A stretch of 64,000 nucleotides of DNA from Epiperipatus broadwayi (GCA_028023455.1 JAQFVV010013393.1:16001-80000); one strand, 5' to 3'. Shown: positions 25,997 through 38,658, numbered from the stretch's first letter. The notes: a model not told the origin generated them from the letters alone. Translations and numbers: made by a program.

Positions 25997-27167
25997 GATG
26001 ATTTTCTCCTTTAATTGTTTCGAAAAAAATCATGTCTAAACATCTGATCAAGCCAGCACCACTATTAATGAGACCAAAAGGCATCCGTCTGAAAACATAC
26101 GACTGGCCTTGAAATCTAAATGCTGTATATTGCTGATCATTCTCATGCAGTGGTATTTGCCAATAACTAGCTGTCAGATCAAATGTAGAGAAAATTGACC
26201 TCTTGTGAAATTTAGTTAAGAGCTCATGTACAGGTGGAGGAATGTCATGCTCTGGTATAGTTACATTATTTAACATACGAGCATCCAAACATACTCTAAT
26301 ACTGCCATCCTTCTTCTTCACAATAACCAATGGGTTTACGTAAGGAGAAGGGCATTTCTTGATTATATCCCACTCTAGCATTTTGTCAATTTGACTCTGT
26401 ACCTCATCCTTATATTGGTAAGGAATTGGGTACATCTTTTGATGGAAAGGATCATTACTCTTCAATTTTATTCTATGGGTATATCCCTTTATTATACCAG
26501 GAATTTTAGAAAATATATTCTTATAATTATACATTAATTGATATAAATTTTCACCCAATTTAGAATTTATTGCATAAACATGTTCAATTTTAGCCTTTAT
26601 GCTGGCATCAATTAATGTGTTCTGGATGCATAATAATTGACTAGAAAGGTTATGCATACCATATTCAAAATTAAGCCTTTCTTCTTTACAAATAAAAATT
26701 CTATTATAAAAATCTATCTGACATTTATTCAAAATCATGAAGTCAGCTCCTATTATGGCTTCATGTATTAACCCAGGCATAATAAGAAAAACATGCCCAA
26801 ATTCTGTATTATTTATTTTGAAGGTAATCCAGACTTGTTTATTTGATAACTTTGTCCTCTTTCCATTTGCTAAAGTTACCTGAATCTGTTTTACTGGCAA
26901 TGAAGGTATATACCTTTCTACACTCACCAGATTTTGATACATTGACTCTGATAATATGGAAGCTTGACTTCCAGAGTCAATTAATGCTTCAACTCTAATA
27001 TTATTTATATGCAAAATTACAATGGGACACTGATAAGTTATAGGTGGTTCGCCTATAGTAAAGGGCTCTAAATAATCGATATCAAGATCTAAAGTATTCA
27101 GCATCCACATCTGATCGTTCCCCATTTTGTTAGCACTGGGTCCTTGCAAAGAGGAACTAACATACAA
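25983..27167 (-). CDS. pol: Gypsy Pol, first part: protease and N-terminal RT
   Basis: 394-residue frame. An aspartic protease lies at residues about 40-160, with the active site LIDSGSQAS (D64) and the family's second motif IIGADFMI (about 138-145). RT starts near residue 245 (YPIPYQYKDEV) and contains NPLVIVKKKDG, the motif A aspartate D330 in FSTFDLTASYWQ, and RMPFGL (361-366). It stops soon after, 14 bases past the point where the catalytic YVDD begins in another frame. The frame begins with TTG and overlaps the end of gag in the -1 frame, so it was probably expressed as a Gag-Pol fusion by frameshifting. I see no canonical slippery heptamer; the nearest is TAAAAAG just before the gag stop. 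Confidence 0.88.
   Translation of the reverse strand: MYVSSSLQGPSANKMGNDQMWMLNTLDLDIDYLEPFTIGEPPITYQCPIVILHINNIRVEALIDSGSQASILSESMYQNLVSVERYIPSLPVKQIQVTLANGKRTKLSNKQVWITFKINNTEFGHVFLIMPGLIHEAIIGADFMILNKCQIDFYNRIFICKEERLNFEYGMHNLSSQLLCIQNTLIDASIKAKIEHVYAINSKLGENLYQLMYNYKNIFSKIPGIIKGYTHRIKLKSNDPFHQKMYPIPYQYKDEVQSQIDKMLEWDIIKKCPSPYVNPLVIVKKKDGSIRVCLDARMLNNVTIPEHDIPPPVHELLTKFHKRSIFSTFDLTASYWQIPLHENDQQYTAFRFQGQSYVFRRMPFGLINSGAGLIRCLDMIFFETIKGENHHVCG
26023..26029 (-). other. Frameshift site inside RT (seven-base homopolymer)
   Basis: The two pol frames differ by one base and the similarity to RT passes from one to the other near a run of seven T on the minus strand. One surplus T here explains the shift. 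Confidence 0.6.
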
Positions 27168-27175
27168 AGACCTTT

Positions 27176-29344
27176 CTAATTTAACTTTTTACTACTAGTT
27201 TTATTAGCTGGTCTTTTGAGAATTGTGGTCACACCACTAGTAGAAGGCTGATTATGCGAATCATCACTTCTATCCCTATTTGTATCATATTTTACAGATT
27301 TCTTAAAATATGGAGACATCCTATCTCTACCTTTATACTCAAATCTTCTCTTAAAACCTCCAGAAGATCTCACCCCAGTATTAACACTAAGACTTGCTAA
27401 TGGGTAATTATTCCTATCTTTATTTACCCTAAATCTATTATCCATAGATAATTCTGCTACTTCAAGAGCATCCAAGATTTCAGAGACTTCTTCAATTGTC
27501 CCACGGTCAGCAGCTATTAACAATTGTTCCACATTTTTAGGTAAGTTGTGCCTTACTATCCTGACAATCTGTCCTTCCGATAATGGACAAGCAGTCAACG
27601 TCTTCAGACGAACAGCTTGACTTCTGAAAAAGCTTGTGTAGCTGCCTTTGCTAACTTGGTACTTCTCTTGGGTAATTTGATACCGAATGCAATCCTGTTT
27701 GTCGGAGTTCCAAAAGCTCCCAACAATAAAACATTTGAAGTCACCATAAGTCATTGGCTTCTCAAACAGTGATTGCCACCAATCTTTAGCAACTCCATAT
27801 AAATGATTGCTACACACTGCCACTTTTTCTTTTTCAGACAAGGAACATATTGAAAACAATTCATCCAAATTGTTTAAAAACTCTGAGGGATTTTCCATGT
27901 ATTCCCCTTTAAATGGTTTAACTTTCATAAACCTTAGGGCCATTGAATTATTCGCACTTCCCTCATGACTAATCACTTCTCTAGTCGGTCTATTGTCAAT
28001 TTCCTTCACAATAGTATTTCCTGACTGATTATTATTATTACTACCTTGCTTAATTAATTCTACATTATTTATTTGTGAAGAATCAATATAATCCACATAT
28101 GCTTTACTACTTATTTTCCCTTTAAATGCTTCTACCTTTGCATTACTTATACTTTTCATTTCTATCTGGTCATATACTTGTTGAATTTTCCCTTCCAAGT
28201 CCATTTGCTCAAGCACTTGCTTAACATATCCTTTTTGTTCTTTTCTAAACTCATCCAGATTCTTGTCTAAAATTTCTTTATATTTGTCACTACTTTGTTC
28301 TATCATACCTACATGATCTTTTATATCTTTTTGAATACGCTTTATATTCTCTCCGACTTTCGATCGATATTTATTTTCATCGACTCTTTTGACATCTAAA
28401 CCCTTAAATTTTTCTATTAACTCCTTTTCGATTTCCTCCCTTATGTCCCCTTTGGTCTGGACTATTGCATTCTTAACATCTTTAATATCTTCATTAATAT
28501 TACTAACATGGCTTTTCATCTCACAAATTTCACTATCTACTTTTAATTTATAGTTATCAATTTTTAGAGTCAAATCCTTATTATTGATTTTACATTGATC
28601 AATAGATTCTGCTATTTGATCTCTTAGACCTTTAATTGTGCTTTCTGAAAATTCATGAAGTTTTCTTTCTAGTAATTCTTGATTTCTATCATCAATTTTC
28701 AGTATTTCTAATTTTAAAGACTCAATCACTTCTTCACTTTTACTAAATCTTATATCCATATTATCCATTCTATCTTCCATTTTTTTATTAAAATTCATTA
28801 CAACTGCAAAATTATCCTTTATTTCTGCTTTAATAGAATTACTCTCCTCTTTTATTTCTTTCATATTTATATTCATATCTTTCATTTCTTCTCTTAAAGA
28901 ATTATTCTCCTCTTTCATATTTTCTTTTAAAGAATTATTCTCCTCTTTCATATTTTCTTTTAAAGAATTAATATTTTCTCTAAGAGACTTACTCTCCTCT
29001 TTCATTTCTTTCATTTCTACTTTTATTTTCTCTTTTAAAGATTTACTCTCCTCTTTCATTTCTTTTTTCATTGAACTCATACCTTGAATTATTACTTCAA
29101 AATATTTCTTAAAATCAGACATGGATAAGTTCTCTACATCTTTCTCAGTTTTCACTGCTTCTTTTTCTACGGTTTTAAAAATTATCTCCTCCTCCTCCTC
29201 TATTTCGCTATCTATATTTTGAGTATCTTCTAATATTCTTTCTGAATCTGCTAATTTCTCTATTTCTTTGCTCTCCATACAACTATTATCCTCAACAACA
29301 AAATCAGACATTTCAACTTCTAGATCTTTATCCCAATTACTCAT
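27176..29344 (-). CDS. gag: Gypsy Gag with a long coiled-coil N-terminal half
   Basis: 722 residues, starting at ATG. Residues 1-90 are acidic. Residues about 90-390 are rich in E, K and heptad leucine/isoleucine and should form a long coiled coil. Within it, an 11-residue unit like MKEENNSLKEN is repeated, mirrored by 33-bp tandem repeats near 28900-29010. Residues 472-632 match the core of the Retrotrans_gag family (F.G....NP..FL..L...F, then KDWWQSL). The basic C-terminal tail lacks any CCHC zinc knuckle, so nucleic-acid binding would rest on its Arg/Lys residues. Gag would form the cytoplasmic particle that packages element RNA. It ends with TAG just before the pol frame becomes open. Confidence 0.88.
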   Translation of the reverse strand: MSNWDKDLEVEMSDFVVEDNSCMESKEIEKLADSERILEDTQNIDSEIEEEEEIIFKTVEKEAVKTEKDVENLSMSDFKKYFEVIIQGMSSMKKEMKEESKSLKEKIKVEMKEMKEESKSLRENINSLKENMKEENNSLKENMKEENNSLREEMKDMNINMKEIKEESNSIKAEIKDNFAVVMNFNKKMEDRMDNMDIRFSKSEEVIESLKLEILKIDDRNQELLERKLHEFSESTIKGLRDQIAESIDQCKINNKDLTLKIDNYKLKVDSEICEMKSHVSNINEDIKDVKNAIVQTKGDIREEIEKELIEKFKGLDVKRVDENKYRSKVGENIKRIQKDIKDHVGMIEQSSDKYKEILDKNLDEFRKEQKGYVKQVLEQMDLEGKIQQVYDQIEMKSISNAKVEAFKGKISSKAYVDYIDSSQINNVELIKQGSNNNNQSGNTIVKEIDNRPTREVISHEGSANNSMALRFMKVKPFKGEYMENPSEFLNNLDELFSICSLSEKEKVAVCSNHLYGVAKDWWQSLFEKPMTYGDFKCFIVGSFWNSDKQDCIRYQITQEKYQVSKGSYTSFFRSQAVRLKTLTACPLSEGQIVRIVRHNLPKNVEQLLIAADRGTIEEVSEILDALEVAELSMDNRFRVNKDRNNYPLASLSVNTGVRSSGGFKRRFEYKGRDRMSPYFKKSVKYDTNRDRSDDSHNQPSTSGVTTILKRPANKTSSKKLN

Positions 29345-29935
29345 TTTGATATTTTTTAAAATTCAATTCTATTATTATGCAGTTTTTATTATCAATATTT
29401 TTAAAATAATTCCCTATCAACCTTCCCATCTCCACTCAATTCACTTTTACAATTAATCATAAAATAGTATCTTTGAAAACTCTACACTATTTATTATTAA
29501 ATAATTGTATAACTTCAAATAACAAAATTGTGTCATGTCATTTATTTTTACACCTATGATCCACAGACAATTTGCACATAATATATTATATGAGATATAC
29601 ATTTTAAATATTTTAAGAATTGATATGGTCATATCACAAAATAGTTGTTTGCCACACTTCCATAGTTTACATATTTATTTACTTATTAACTTAAAATCAA
29701 CATAGTATTTAATTTCCAAGAATTATATTATAGATACCACATGAAAATATAATAACTTTATTAATAAGATTTTCTTTTAAAGTTTATAATTAATATCTAA
29801 TCAATTACAACTATTAAATTATACATTTTACCCATACACTATTTTTATTAACTAATTTATATCTATCATTTATTCTCCTAACATATACTTACCCTAAATT
29901 ACATATATCCTAATCCCTAACTAAATATCTAGGCC
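29345..29935 (-). other. Leader between PBS and gag
   Basis: About 590 bp of AT-rich sequence without an ORF on the sense strand. It is the expected position of packaging signals. Confidence 0.6.
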
Positions 29936-29953
29936 TAAAACGATTGGGCGCCA
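29936..29953 (-). other. tRNA primer-binding site of the Gypsy element
   Basis: On the minus strand TGGCGCCCAATCG starts 17 bases past the TACA end of the 5' LTR. The first ten bases equal those of the tRNA-Lys(1,2) type PBS known from foamy viruses and others. The match breaks down after that, so the tRNA assignment is tentative. Confidence 0.7.
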
Positions 29954-29970
29954 AAATCCTTCTTACCCTT

Positions 29971-32900
29971 TGTACCCTTACTTCTCGATGTATAATATAG
30001 TTTGAAATGCAACTAGCTCAATTAAATTATAATGCTCAGTTAAAATTTGCATGTTTATCTTTAATATACTTTTATATTATCATATCTTAATTAAATTCAT
30101 TATCAATTATCAAAATCAATATAGTTCCATATTATGTATTAATTAAATAAGTATTTATTAAATCATGAGACTGTGAAGTAAAGTTACAAAGTAATAAGTA
30201 GATTTACATTGAGCCAATATCTTCCAAAACATTGTCTCAATGGCATAAGAATACTATTACCTCCTTATTATCCTATTACTACATCTACAGCATTCTTATG
30301 GCTTTTAAATAAAATAAATTATCTTTAATAATAATAAAATAAATCTCAACTTTTCTTAAGGAAATATAATTAAATAATCTCAGGCTCTTTTAATTATCTT
30401 AAAGTAATAATAACTCATGTAAATAAGTATGATAAGGGATTTTATATCAAACCTAAATACACCTAACTTATTCTAATAATAATTATAATGAACAATACTA
30501 CTTTTAGGGTATAACTTAATCCTATCTATTCTTGTTATATTATTAATAATTAAATAAATAAATAATCATGTGTATATCTTTTATTTTCATATAGCATCTT
30601 AATTTTGGAATAGATCAAAATCTTATAATTTAATAATCTGTGGCAATAAATAATATTGTACTCTTATATTGTGCATTATAACCATCTTATGACCATTGTA
30701 ATATAATATATTAATGTCAATCAATTCTTATAAATGATATCAAGAAAATATTATGTTTATTTCTAATATAAATAATAAATTCATATTGTGCAAATATTAT
30801 GTTTATTCAAATTATCTGCTGTCAACTGCTGTGAAATGCTGTGGTGCAAAATAATGAACTCGACACACTTTTAAAACAAATTAAACAAATTTATTTACAT
30901 TAACTTTGATTAAGAATTTATTTACAATATTTACAGTTTAAATTAGGAAAAACAAAAGAAAATAAAAATAAGAAAATAATAATACAAGATGTTTACACTG
31001 TTATTAGCTCATACTCCTACTAAATAATCATTGAAATATGTTTTCAAAACTTAGACTTTAAATAAATATCAGTGAACTTCAATTATTATACAGAAAAATT
31101 TATATAAACAATATTTATGTAGCATATGTAAACAATTAAACTTTACTAATTAAATTGCTACATCATTTGAGTATTATTGTTATTCATTTCATAATGTACT
31201 AGCATGTGTTCACTTTAATATCAGCATTACTTTAATAACATATATGTATAAACTAATGTATCTTTGTAATGTAATAAAAATAACTGATTATAATTTATAT
31301 TTCATTTAACGCAATTCATGCTATATGTTTTATCAAATATGCATTACATATATGTACTGTTAAAATAATAATATTTAAATTATTCATTAATTTCAAATTC
31401 ATAAAGTATTATATTAGATAAATTCTATGATTCTTTTCAATGTGAAATCATTACTTTAATCCATGTTTATACTACTCCTTCTTAATAAATTTCTACCTAC
31501 AAAACATCCTCTAAACTTATTTAAATTTTCCGGAAAATTAACCTACAACCTTAAATAAATATTAGTTATCCAAATTATTTATACTTCATCATCTATATTC
31601 GGTAAATCTTCAATCCAAATATAAACTTCTACATAAAACTTAACTTAATTTATCCAATAAAACAAAAATAAAATATAGACTTTTAAATCTCTTCCTAACT
31701 TGCAATAAAATAATTACTTATGAATAATAAATATAATTCTAATACTATAACATAAAATAAAATATCAAAATTTATTTACGAAAGAATCATATAATTATTT
31801 CTAAGCTTCTTATGTAATGTTGCATCGTATTTATATCATAAATTCAAATTATGCATATTTAAATAAAACTGTCACTGCCAATATAATGTGTGTATATTTT
31901 AAAATATTCATACATTCATTCAACAATAACATATCATTTAGTTGATCTAAAGAAAAAAACATATTAAATACATCAAAATTATTATAATTATACAATTTTT
32001 ACCATCAATAATGATTTAATGTACAGTCCATCTTCCAATATTCTTCGGAATTACAGCTTCATAAAATAATTCACATTTACACTTACGATCATTCTTTAAC
32101 ATATTCCGTGTTATATTAATTATAAAATAAACTTATGCAATTAATCATTATATTATTTTTAGTTACTATTTTAAGAAATGTACCTATCTTATTTTTAATA
32201 GATTAATAATATTTAAATTTTATATTAGATAAATAAAACAGAATTCATATTACGTAACTCCAGCGATGTCTTCTTTTCACCATAATAGTTCTTAAATCCT
32301 AGGTACACATTCACTAAAACACCATTTCCTTTTTCCGGTCCATCACGTGTTTTTTAAAAGTTTATGAAAAATGAAAACGTTCTTTTAAAATAAAATAAAA
32401 GTTAATCAGTTCTTCCATAAAAATATAATAAAATTAAAATAGTTTATCTGATCCGGATTCAGTTCTTTAAAGAATATTATTTAAAAGTTATTATCTTAAA
32501 TTAGTCTATAGTTTATGAAAAAATTATCATTTAATTATTTTAAATTGACTGGGACGTCCACATATTATTTGTGCATTCCATAACAAAATATCCAGGTAAG
32601 AATAAGCTTCTTTATCTATAAACGACCAGCGTTTAAATTATTTCAATATAATAATTTTTATTATATTAAGACTTTTAGCTAATTATATTTTCAATTTATT
32701 TGCCTTCCAAAATTGTCAATATTCAGTCTTTTAAACATAAAGACTTAACAAGGCAAGTATTTATAAAAACTACTTTTATTTCTAATATCTTTACTTAAGA
32801 TATATATTTAAATTTATAGCTTGCAAAAATACTTTCTTCATAAAGAAGTATTTTATTCTTTAAAATATCTATTTTCTAATATTCAATAGTAATTAGCTTT

Positions 32901-34207
32901 TAAAATTATATATTGTCCAAAATACTACTTTTCTCCATCTCGTAATTTTCTGAACTAATCCAGCATTTGTCATACTTCTAGTATAAAGTTTCCGATATAT
33001 TTTCACTATATATGATGTTCCCATGACTATTTGCTTGTAAATTGAGCTTCAATATAGAGACGATCGATAGGGAAAAAATTAAGTTAACACTGCATGTCTA
33101 TCATTTAAAACTTTTATAACTTATTTATAACGACACTCTTGTAATTTTAAAAATGATTTTGAGAGCGTCTATAAATTTACTTAGCTATTTTTAATAACAC
33201 AATTAACTTGAAAAATCAATCACGAAGTCCTCTCCTAACAATTGAATTGAGCTTTTATACCGGAAGAAACTTCCCATTTGATTGGTAGATTAAACAATCA
33301 ACTTGCTGGCTTATTTACATATTTTACCAACAACACAAAATTAAAAATAAATAATGGCTTATTTAATATTAAATATTTATTACATTATTAAATTTCTAAA
33401 ATAATCTTTATCATTTATTTAAATCTATTAAACATTTTTAAAATATACTGTTACTTGATTTTAATTTTAACTTTTATAAAATTATTCAAAATAAACTAAG
33501 TATTTTTTATACGTTATATTTTTAAAGCAATACTTTTAAAATCAGATTTAATATTCTACATTGATTTATCTTTATTTTTATCTCGTGATAACTCACGTAT
33601 TATTTATAAATTTTACAACATAATTTTTAAAATAGTTTTGCAACTTTACTAAATAACTTCCAAGCATGTGTGTGTATATCTAACTAACATCTGTTTTTAC
33701 AACACAAGAAACGCTTGTCATCGTCTAAAAATAAACTAACAATTGCATTTTTTAAAATAAATATTTTTTAAATAAACAAGATATTATAATAGATTTTAAA
33801 ATAATTATTCGATATTATTAAAATCAAATATTAATCTTCTATTTAAGTACTTACAATAATTAAAATATTTATATTCTTTTATAATACTATTTTATCAACA
33901 ATAAATATATGCATTTAATTTTACTTGTCTTTTAAACACTTTTAGCTTTAAATACCTATTTATTAAATATATTAATGCAGTATTGATTATGGCCATTTTT
34001 CCCAACCATATATTATAATCATCATCATTTAAAATGTCTCTCTCAATATCAGCACAATTTCACATATCAAATATTCATAGATTGCTTTAATTAAACCTTT
34101 TGAAATATTACTATAAGCAAAATTAACATCACATATTCAAATATATCTTAAATTTAAAATTTTTAATAGATTAGCACAAAATTAGATGGTGACCCATACA
34201 AAAGGGC

Positions 34208-34210
<3 letters not shown>
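29971..34210 (-). repeat. 5' LTR of the Gypsy element, about 4.24 kb
   Basis: It begins TGTGCCC on the minus strand at 34210 and ends GGGTACA at 29971. Both limits are supported by the solo LTR at 6414-10679, which has the same ends and flanking ATAT. The TATA box (TATAAAA) is at 33259-33253, so transcription should start near 33230. U3 is about 0.95 kb. The LTR is far longer than the few hundred to two thousand bp usual in Gypsy elements. No ORF is conserved between the two copies. Confidence 0.82.

Positions 34211-34300
<90 letters not shown>
34211..34300. repeat. (AT)n microsatellite flanking the Gypsy 5' LTR
   Basis: About 90 bp of uninterrupted AT, starting at the last base of the LTR. 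It was probably the insertion target. Confidence 0.95.
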
Positions 34301-34303
<3 letters not shown>

Positions 34304-37300
34304 AACAAAATTAAATGAGTTCAATAACTATTACCATATCTGAGTAGAAAGGTAGTCCATAGAATATCCAAAATATATATATATAAGAATTATAAACAAA
34401 TTATTAAGAACAAGTATTATAACTCAGGCATAGGAAATCACATGAGGTGAGTACACTAGTAATTCAATAAAATATAACTCAGGTATACAGACAGTAGATC
34501 TTATCCACTTTCATTTCTTGGTTTGATGTTAAGTACATGTTTAAACAAATACTAAGTGAATATGGTCTAGCAGGGCGCCACTAGATTATCTGAATCTAGA
34601 CACGGTTATATCTAATAACCTTTCACATGTACTGGGTTTGAATCCCCTTTTTGGTACTTTATTTCTAATAAAATGGAAGATTTTGCTTTTTGAGCCATAT
34701 CACTATACACACTAATATTTAGGTAAAAGTAAAACATCTTTAAACCAAAGTGGAGTATATTAGACATAAATCACTTCTTAGATCTTAGCATAACAAATGT
34801 GTTTCAATATTTTTATAAGTTTATTAGCTCAGATTATATATAACTAATTTAGGATGGCAATTCACTCATCCTTGCATGAAATAGATGACGAGATGTGGTT
34901 ATAATAATACTAAGAAATCACTAAATATTATAAAATCAATATTTCTTTATGGCCTTTAAACAGTTAAACAGCCCATTAATTAAAACGTTGATGATGATGA
35001 TGATGATGATAATAATAACGATAATGACAAGGGTTTCAACTACAGTTCTAGGACTAAGCCTAAACATAAACTAATTTTTATAAAGAAATTCATAATTATT
35101 GCTTAATTTTAGCATACTTACTTATATCTTAAATAACTAATATTCAACCATTGATGATGATGAATAATCACACTTAACAAAGACTACACATAATGAAATA
35201 TATACGCCTCGTTTAATAAAACAAACTAATATTTATTACTACATTTTTAACATATACATAAAAATTTCTAGATAAATATGAAAATTGACATGAATAATAA
35301 TAATAATAATTGATTATATAACAATCCTCAGATTAATTTTAAGTTCTTCCCCCTTTCCCTTCAAATGTATTTTGTATTAAGTTGGACATCACATTGACCA
35401 TGATTTTCACTCCATGAGAAAAGTATTTCAAAAAAAAATATTATCTGTTCATTAGCACACATACTTTAAAAATCTAACATGTAAATAGAATGTAAAAAAA
35501 AATGTTAGTAGAATTGAAAGAGCAAGTTTTAGAAAAGAGTTTTAAATCATTATCTCCCCCTCCCTTCCAAGCGCTGAAATCTATACTTTCTCAAGACAAA
35601 ATAATTTAATATTTTAACACCACCTATTATTTCACATTCACTCGCAATTATACACATATAAAAATATCATTGTGTATGTGCATGTTTTATCCCATAATAA
35701 CAAAATATTATTTAAAACCAAAATAATAATAATATATTAGTTAAAACTAAAATCATAACACCATAAAAAAATTGTTTTACACATTAATATTTTTCATAAC
35801 TGTAAAATTAATAAACAAATAATTTTCATACATTCAAGATCATCTATGAAGCTCAAAGTTATTATTAGTAAGACATTCTTGTTTTTAATCGATCTGAATA
35901 GTCTTTAAAAGTTCTTTAAATAAAATATACCACTTTATTGCTAAAATGTTTATTAAGACTGATATCATAAAGAAAATAGATATAAAAAGTCATATTACCG
36001 ATCTTTTGTTTGTGGCGAATTTCCAAGGGTTCAAACTTGTCTTGTATAATGTCTATATTTCTGCAGCTACCATTTCCATTTTACATGGGAACAATCTATT
36101 TCTTGAGGTGTATAACTATTTGATGATGATGACTCTATTGATGTTATTTGCTTTAATGGATAATTTGGAAATCATTATATCAATTTTTCTTGCTCTTCCT
36201 GTCAAGCATGATTATTAGTGGATGAAATACAGCAGTTGTTTTCACATTTATAAATTTTCTTGAGTTTAAAATCAGTTGTTGGAACAATTAATTGGACTTG
36301 ATGATTAATATTTATCAGTAGATTAATTCATCTTCTTTGAATGCAGGTGAATGCTTTCTTCCTTCTATTAAAAACATCTTTTGAAAGGTGTACAATATTA
36401 TTTTAGACACAACATCTTTTCTTTCCTATGTGATGTGCAGCTTCCTCCAGATGGTCAGCAAAAAAATGGGACATATATATAATTTTTCTAGCCAGCCATT
36501 TCTTATATTTTCAACATTCAATTTAATAGTCTAAAAATCTGAATCATAATCACCAAAAAAAAATAATAATTCCAGACAGCTTTTTATATCCAATTTTTAG
36601 CTAACTTAACCAATCAGAGATAGCGTCACTTGCTATTTTTGGACAAATTCGTTTTAATTAGATCTCTAATTTATTTTCAACTAAATTATTTTTCAACTGA
36701 AAAGTTTAATCCTTTTCCAGACACTTTTGTTTAAAAAAAATAGACTTAATCCTTATTTCCTTTCTTTTCTCTTTTTTTTTTTAACATCCAGGTAACATTT
36801 CAAATCTTTGAGCTTCCTTCTTTAGATCTTGAGATAAGACAATTTCAAAATTAGAGTTCCCACCCAAATTAAGCTCCCAAATTAACAAACAATAATAAAA
36901 AAAAAAATTGCTACAAAGATAGATATCTGATTAAACAGATTTCCTCTTTTAACAAAAAAAATTGTACAAAAAAAATAATTTGACAGATTTAATCATTCCT
37001 TTTCTTTCAATATTTAGTAAATGTAAATTTCTGTAGGTAATGTACACACATCCTTCATTCTTTCAAATCATTCATAAACTAACATTAAATAATATAATTG
37101 CTAGCTTAGTAATTATAACCCTATTATTGAAAATTATATCTGTAACTTTTAAATCCCCACTACAATTATAGAAAAGCAAAATAGAAGTATAGAATAAGAT
37201 ATTAGAATTGATCAAGCATAGGTTAGTTTTAAAGAAAGTTAAAATGTTGAATATTTGAAATATAAAACAATTAAATAGTTTACACATACATTGCCTATAC

Positions 37301-37797
37301 GTATGCGTTATAACTTTGCTTTTTAAAGAAAAATTAAAATTTTAAATATTAAATCTGTGTACTGCTCTTTTTGAGATTTATTAACACACAAACAAGTAAA
37401 GCATATAATTGTTGTCCCATTCTCTTTCTATTTAAAGCTTTTAGAACTGGACCTTGTAGGGTTTACACTTGGATGCCCTACAACTTCCTTTATGGTTATA
37501 TAAAAATGTGATGATGATTTTGTTTTACACTTTCTTACATGCACATTACTATAAATTTGGCTAGTGACCAAATTGTAATGGCACAGTATATATATATATA
37601 TATATATATGATTACAACCCATTTATAATAAATTTAGATGCATTTTGAAGTATGTAAATAAAATTATCAGTCTATGGATAGTAAAGAGCTTTTATTTAGC
37701 GTATGCCTTCTTCCTCCTTATCTATCCATTTTTTTCTCTTTACAATCCACAAGATTGTGCTATTTGCATTAATTGTTCAAATAAACTAAATAAAGTA
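34301..37797. other. Non-coding AT-rich spacer
   Basis: No supported gene. A tRNA-like stretch at about 34562-34670 has a B-box-like GGGTTTGAATCCC and could be a worn SINE. ATG and ATA triplet repeats lie near 34985-35020. The frames at 35946-36218 and 37072-37287 are low-complexity and show no domain. If the M13-like gene continues downstream, this is intron. Confidence 0.35.
37588..37609. repeat. (TA)n microsatellite
   Basis: About 22 bp of TA. Confidence 0.85.
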
Positions 37798-38343
37798 TCA
37801 AAATAAGAGTCATAGATCATATGATCCTATCTCTTAAGCTTGTAAGTTATAAAAACAATGAGGGTTGCCAATTCCTCTACAAGCTTTATGATAAATGCTT
37901 AGCCAGAGCCAGCACTTAAAATATCTCTCTCAGGAACCCTTCCCCAAACCCCTGACCATGGTTTCATGCTTTGGCATTCTTCAGAGAGGTGTCAGGGTAG
38001 GTTCAGACACTAGATCTAAAAATACCAACCCAAAGCCAAGCATCTAACTAAAAGTTATCTATTGAGTGCAAAATCTGAAATTTTCAGACATCTACATGTC
38101 TTCAAACCTAGCTATCCAACTCAATAGCTATATGGGGCTGATAGATCTTCATCCATACCATATATTAGTAGTCTTAGCAATATAAAATTGCATAAGACAT
38201 ATGGCAGAGACTATAAATAGTCAAAATAAGAATCATAGATCATGTGACCCTATCTCTTAAGCTTGTAAGTTATAAAACCATGAGGATTGCCAATTCCTCT
38301 ACAAGCTTTATGATAAATGCTTAGCCAGAGCCAGAACTTAAAA
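37798..38343. repeat. Dispersed repeat with 123-bp direct ends
   Basis: TCAAAATAAGAGTCATAGATC through AGCCAGAGCCAGCACTTAAA at 37798-37920 is repeated in the same orientation at 38221-38343 with few changes. A third copy of the same block starts the 214-bp insertion at 62645-62858. The middle part (CTGAAATTTTCAGACATCTA near 38070) is shared with 39489-40056. It may be a non-autonomous DNA transposon array; no ORF. Confidence 0.6.
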
Positions 38344-38510
38344 GTAGTCTTTATATAAATAGTATTATTTCGTTTAAATAAAAGCTATTGAACACATTGA
38401 CTTAACTGAAAGAATACATTATATACATTAAATATTTATTAACGTTTTAACATTCACAATAGTGGGTTGCACATTGTGATTTTAATAAATAAAGCAATAT
38501 GTTGTCAAGA

Positions 38511-38590
38511 GTTGGTGGTCGAATGGTCAGCACAGCCACTTTACAAGTAGTTGTCCCGAGTTAGCGGGTTCGCTTCCTGGCTGATGCTAT
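38511..38590 (+). repeat. tRNA-derived SINE fragment
   Basis: TGGTGGTCGAATGGTCAGC resembles an A box and GCGGGTTCGCTTCC, about 40 bp later, a B box. Between them, CACTTTACAAGTA resembles an anticodon arm with a valine-like TAC anticodon. The acceptor arms do not pair well, so a SINE head or tRNA pseudogene is more likely than a working tRNA gene. Confidence 0.45.
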
Positions 38591-38658
38591 GACACATGAA
38601 AAAAAATACATATAAGAAAAATATTTCGAAACTAAAGCAATATGGTTATTAAACTTAC

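Larger units (their letters stand above)
21099..34210 (-). mobile_element. Nearly complete Gypsy LTR retrotransposon
   Basis: On the minus strand the order is 5' LTR (34210-29971), PBS (29953), leader, gag (29344-27176), pol (27167-23894), polypurine tract (23170-23155) and a partial 3' LTR (23154-21099). This is the standard Metaviridae/Gypsy order: protease, RT, RNase H, integrase. There is no env-like frame between pol and the 3' LTR. The overlapping LTR parts are about 98-99% identical by eye, so the insertion is fairly young. Two defects are visible: a +1 frameshift inside RT and loss of about 2.2 kb from the 3' LTR. TA repeats flank the 5' LTR side (34211 onward), and the broken side abuts a short TATATA. 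Confidence 0.9.

Noticed and set aside
32154-34210. LTR taken as only the 2.06-kb direct repeat shared with 21099-23154
   Set aside because: It would end without CA and without a PBS. The PBS at 29953 and the solo LTR ends show that the LTR continues to 29971.
36790-36890. Minus-strand frame with NSNFEIVLSQDLKKEAQ as a further M13 exon
   Set aside because: There is faint similarity to the M13 region with a VVV..EYL motif, but no good splice sites and an early stop; too weak to call.
38511-38590. Functional tRNA-Val gene
   Set aside because: A and B boxes are present, but the acceptor and anticodon stems pair poorly and the position fits a SINE.
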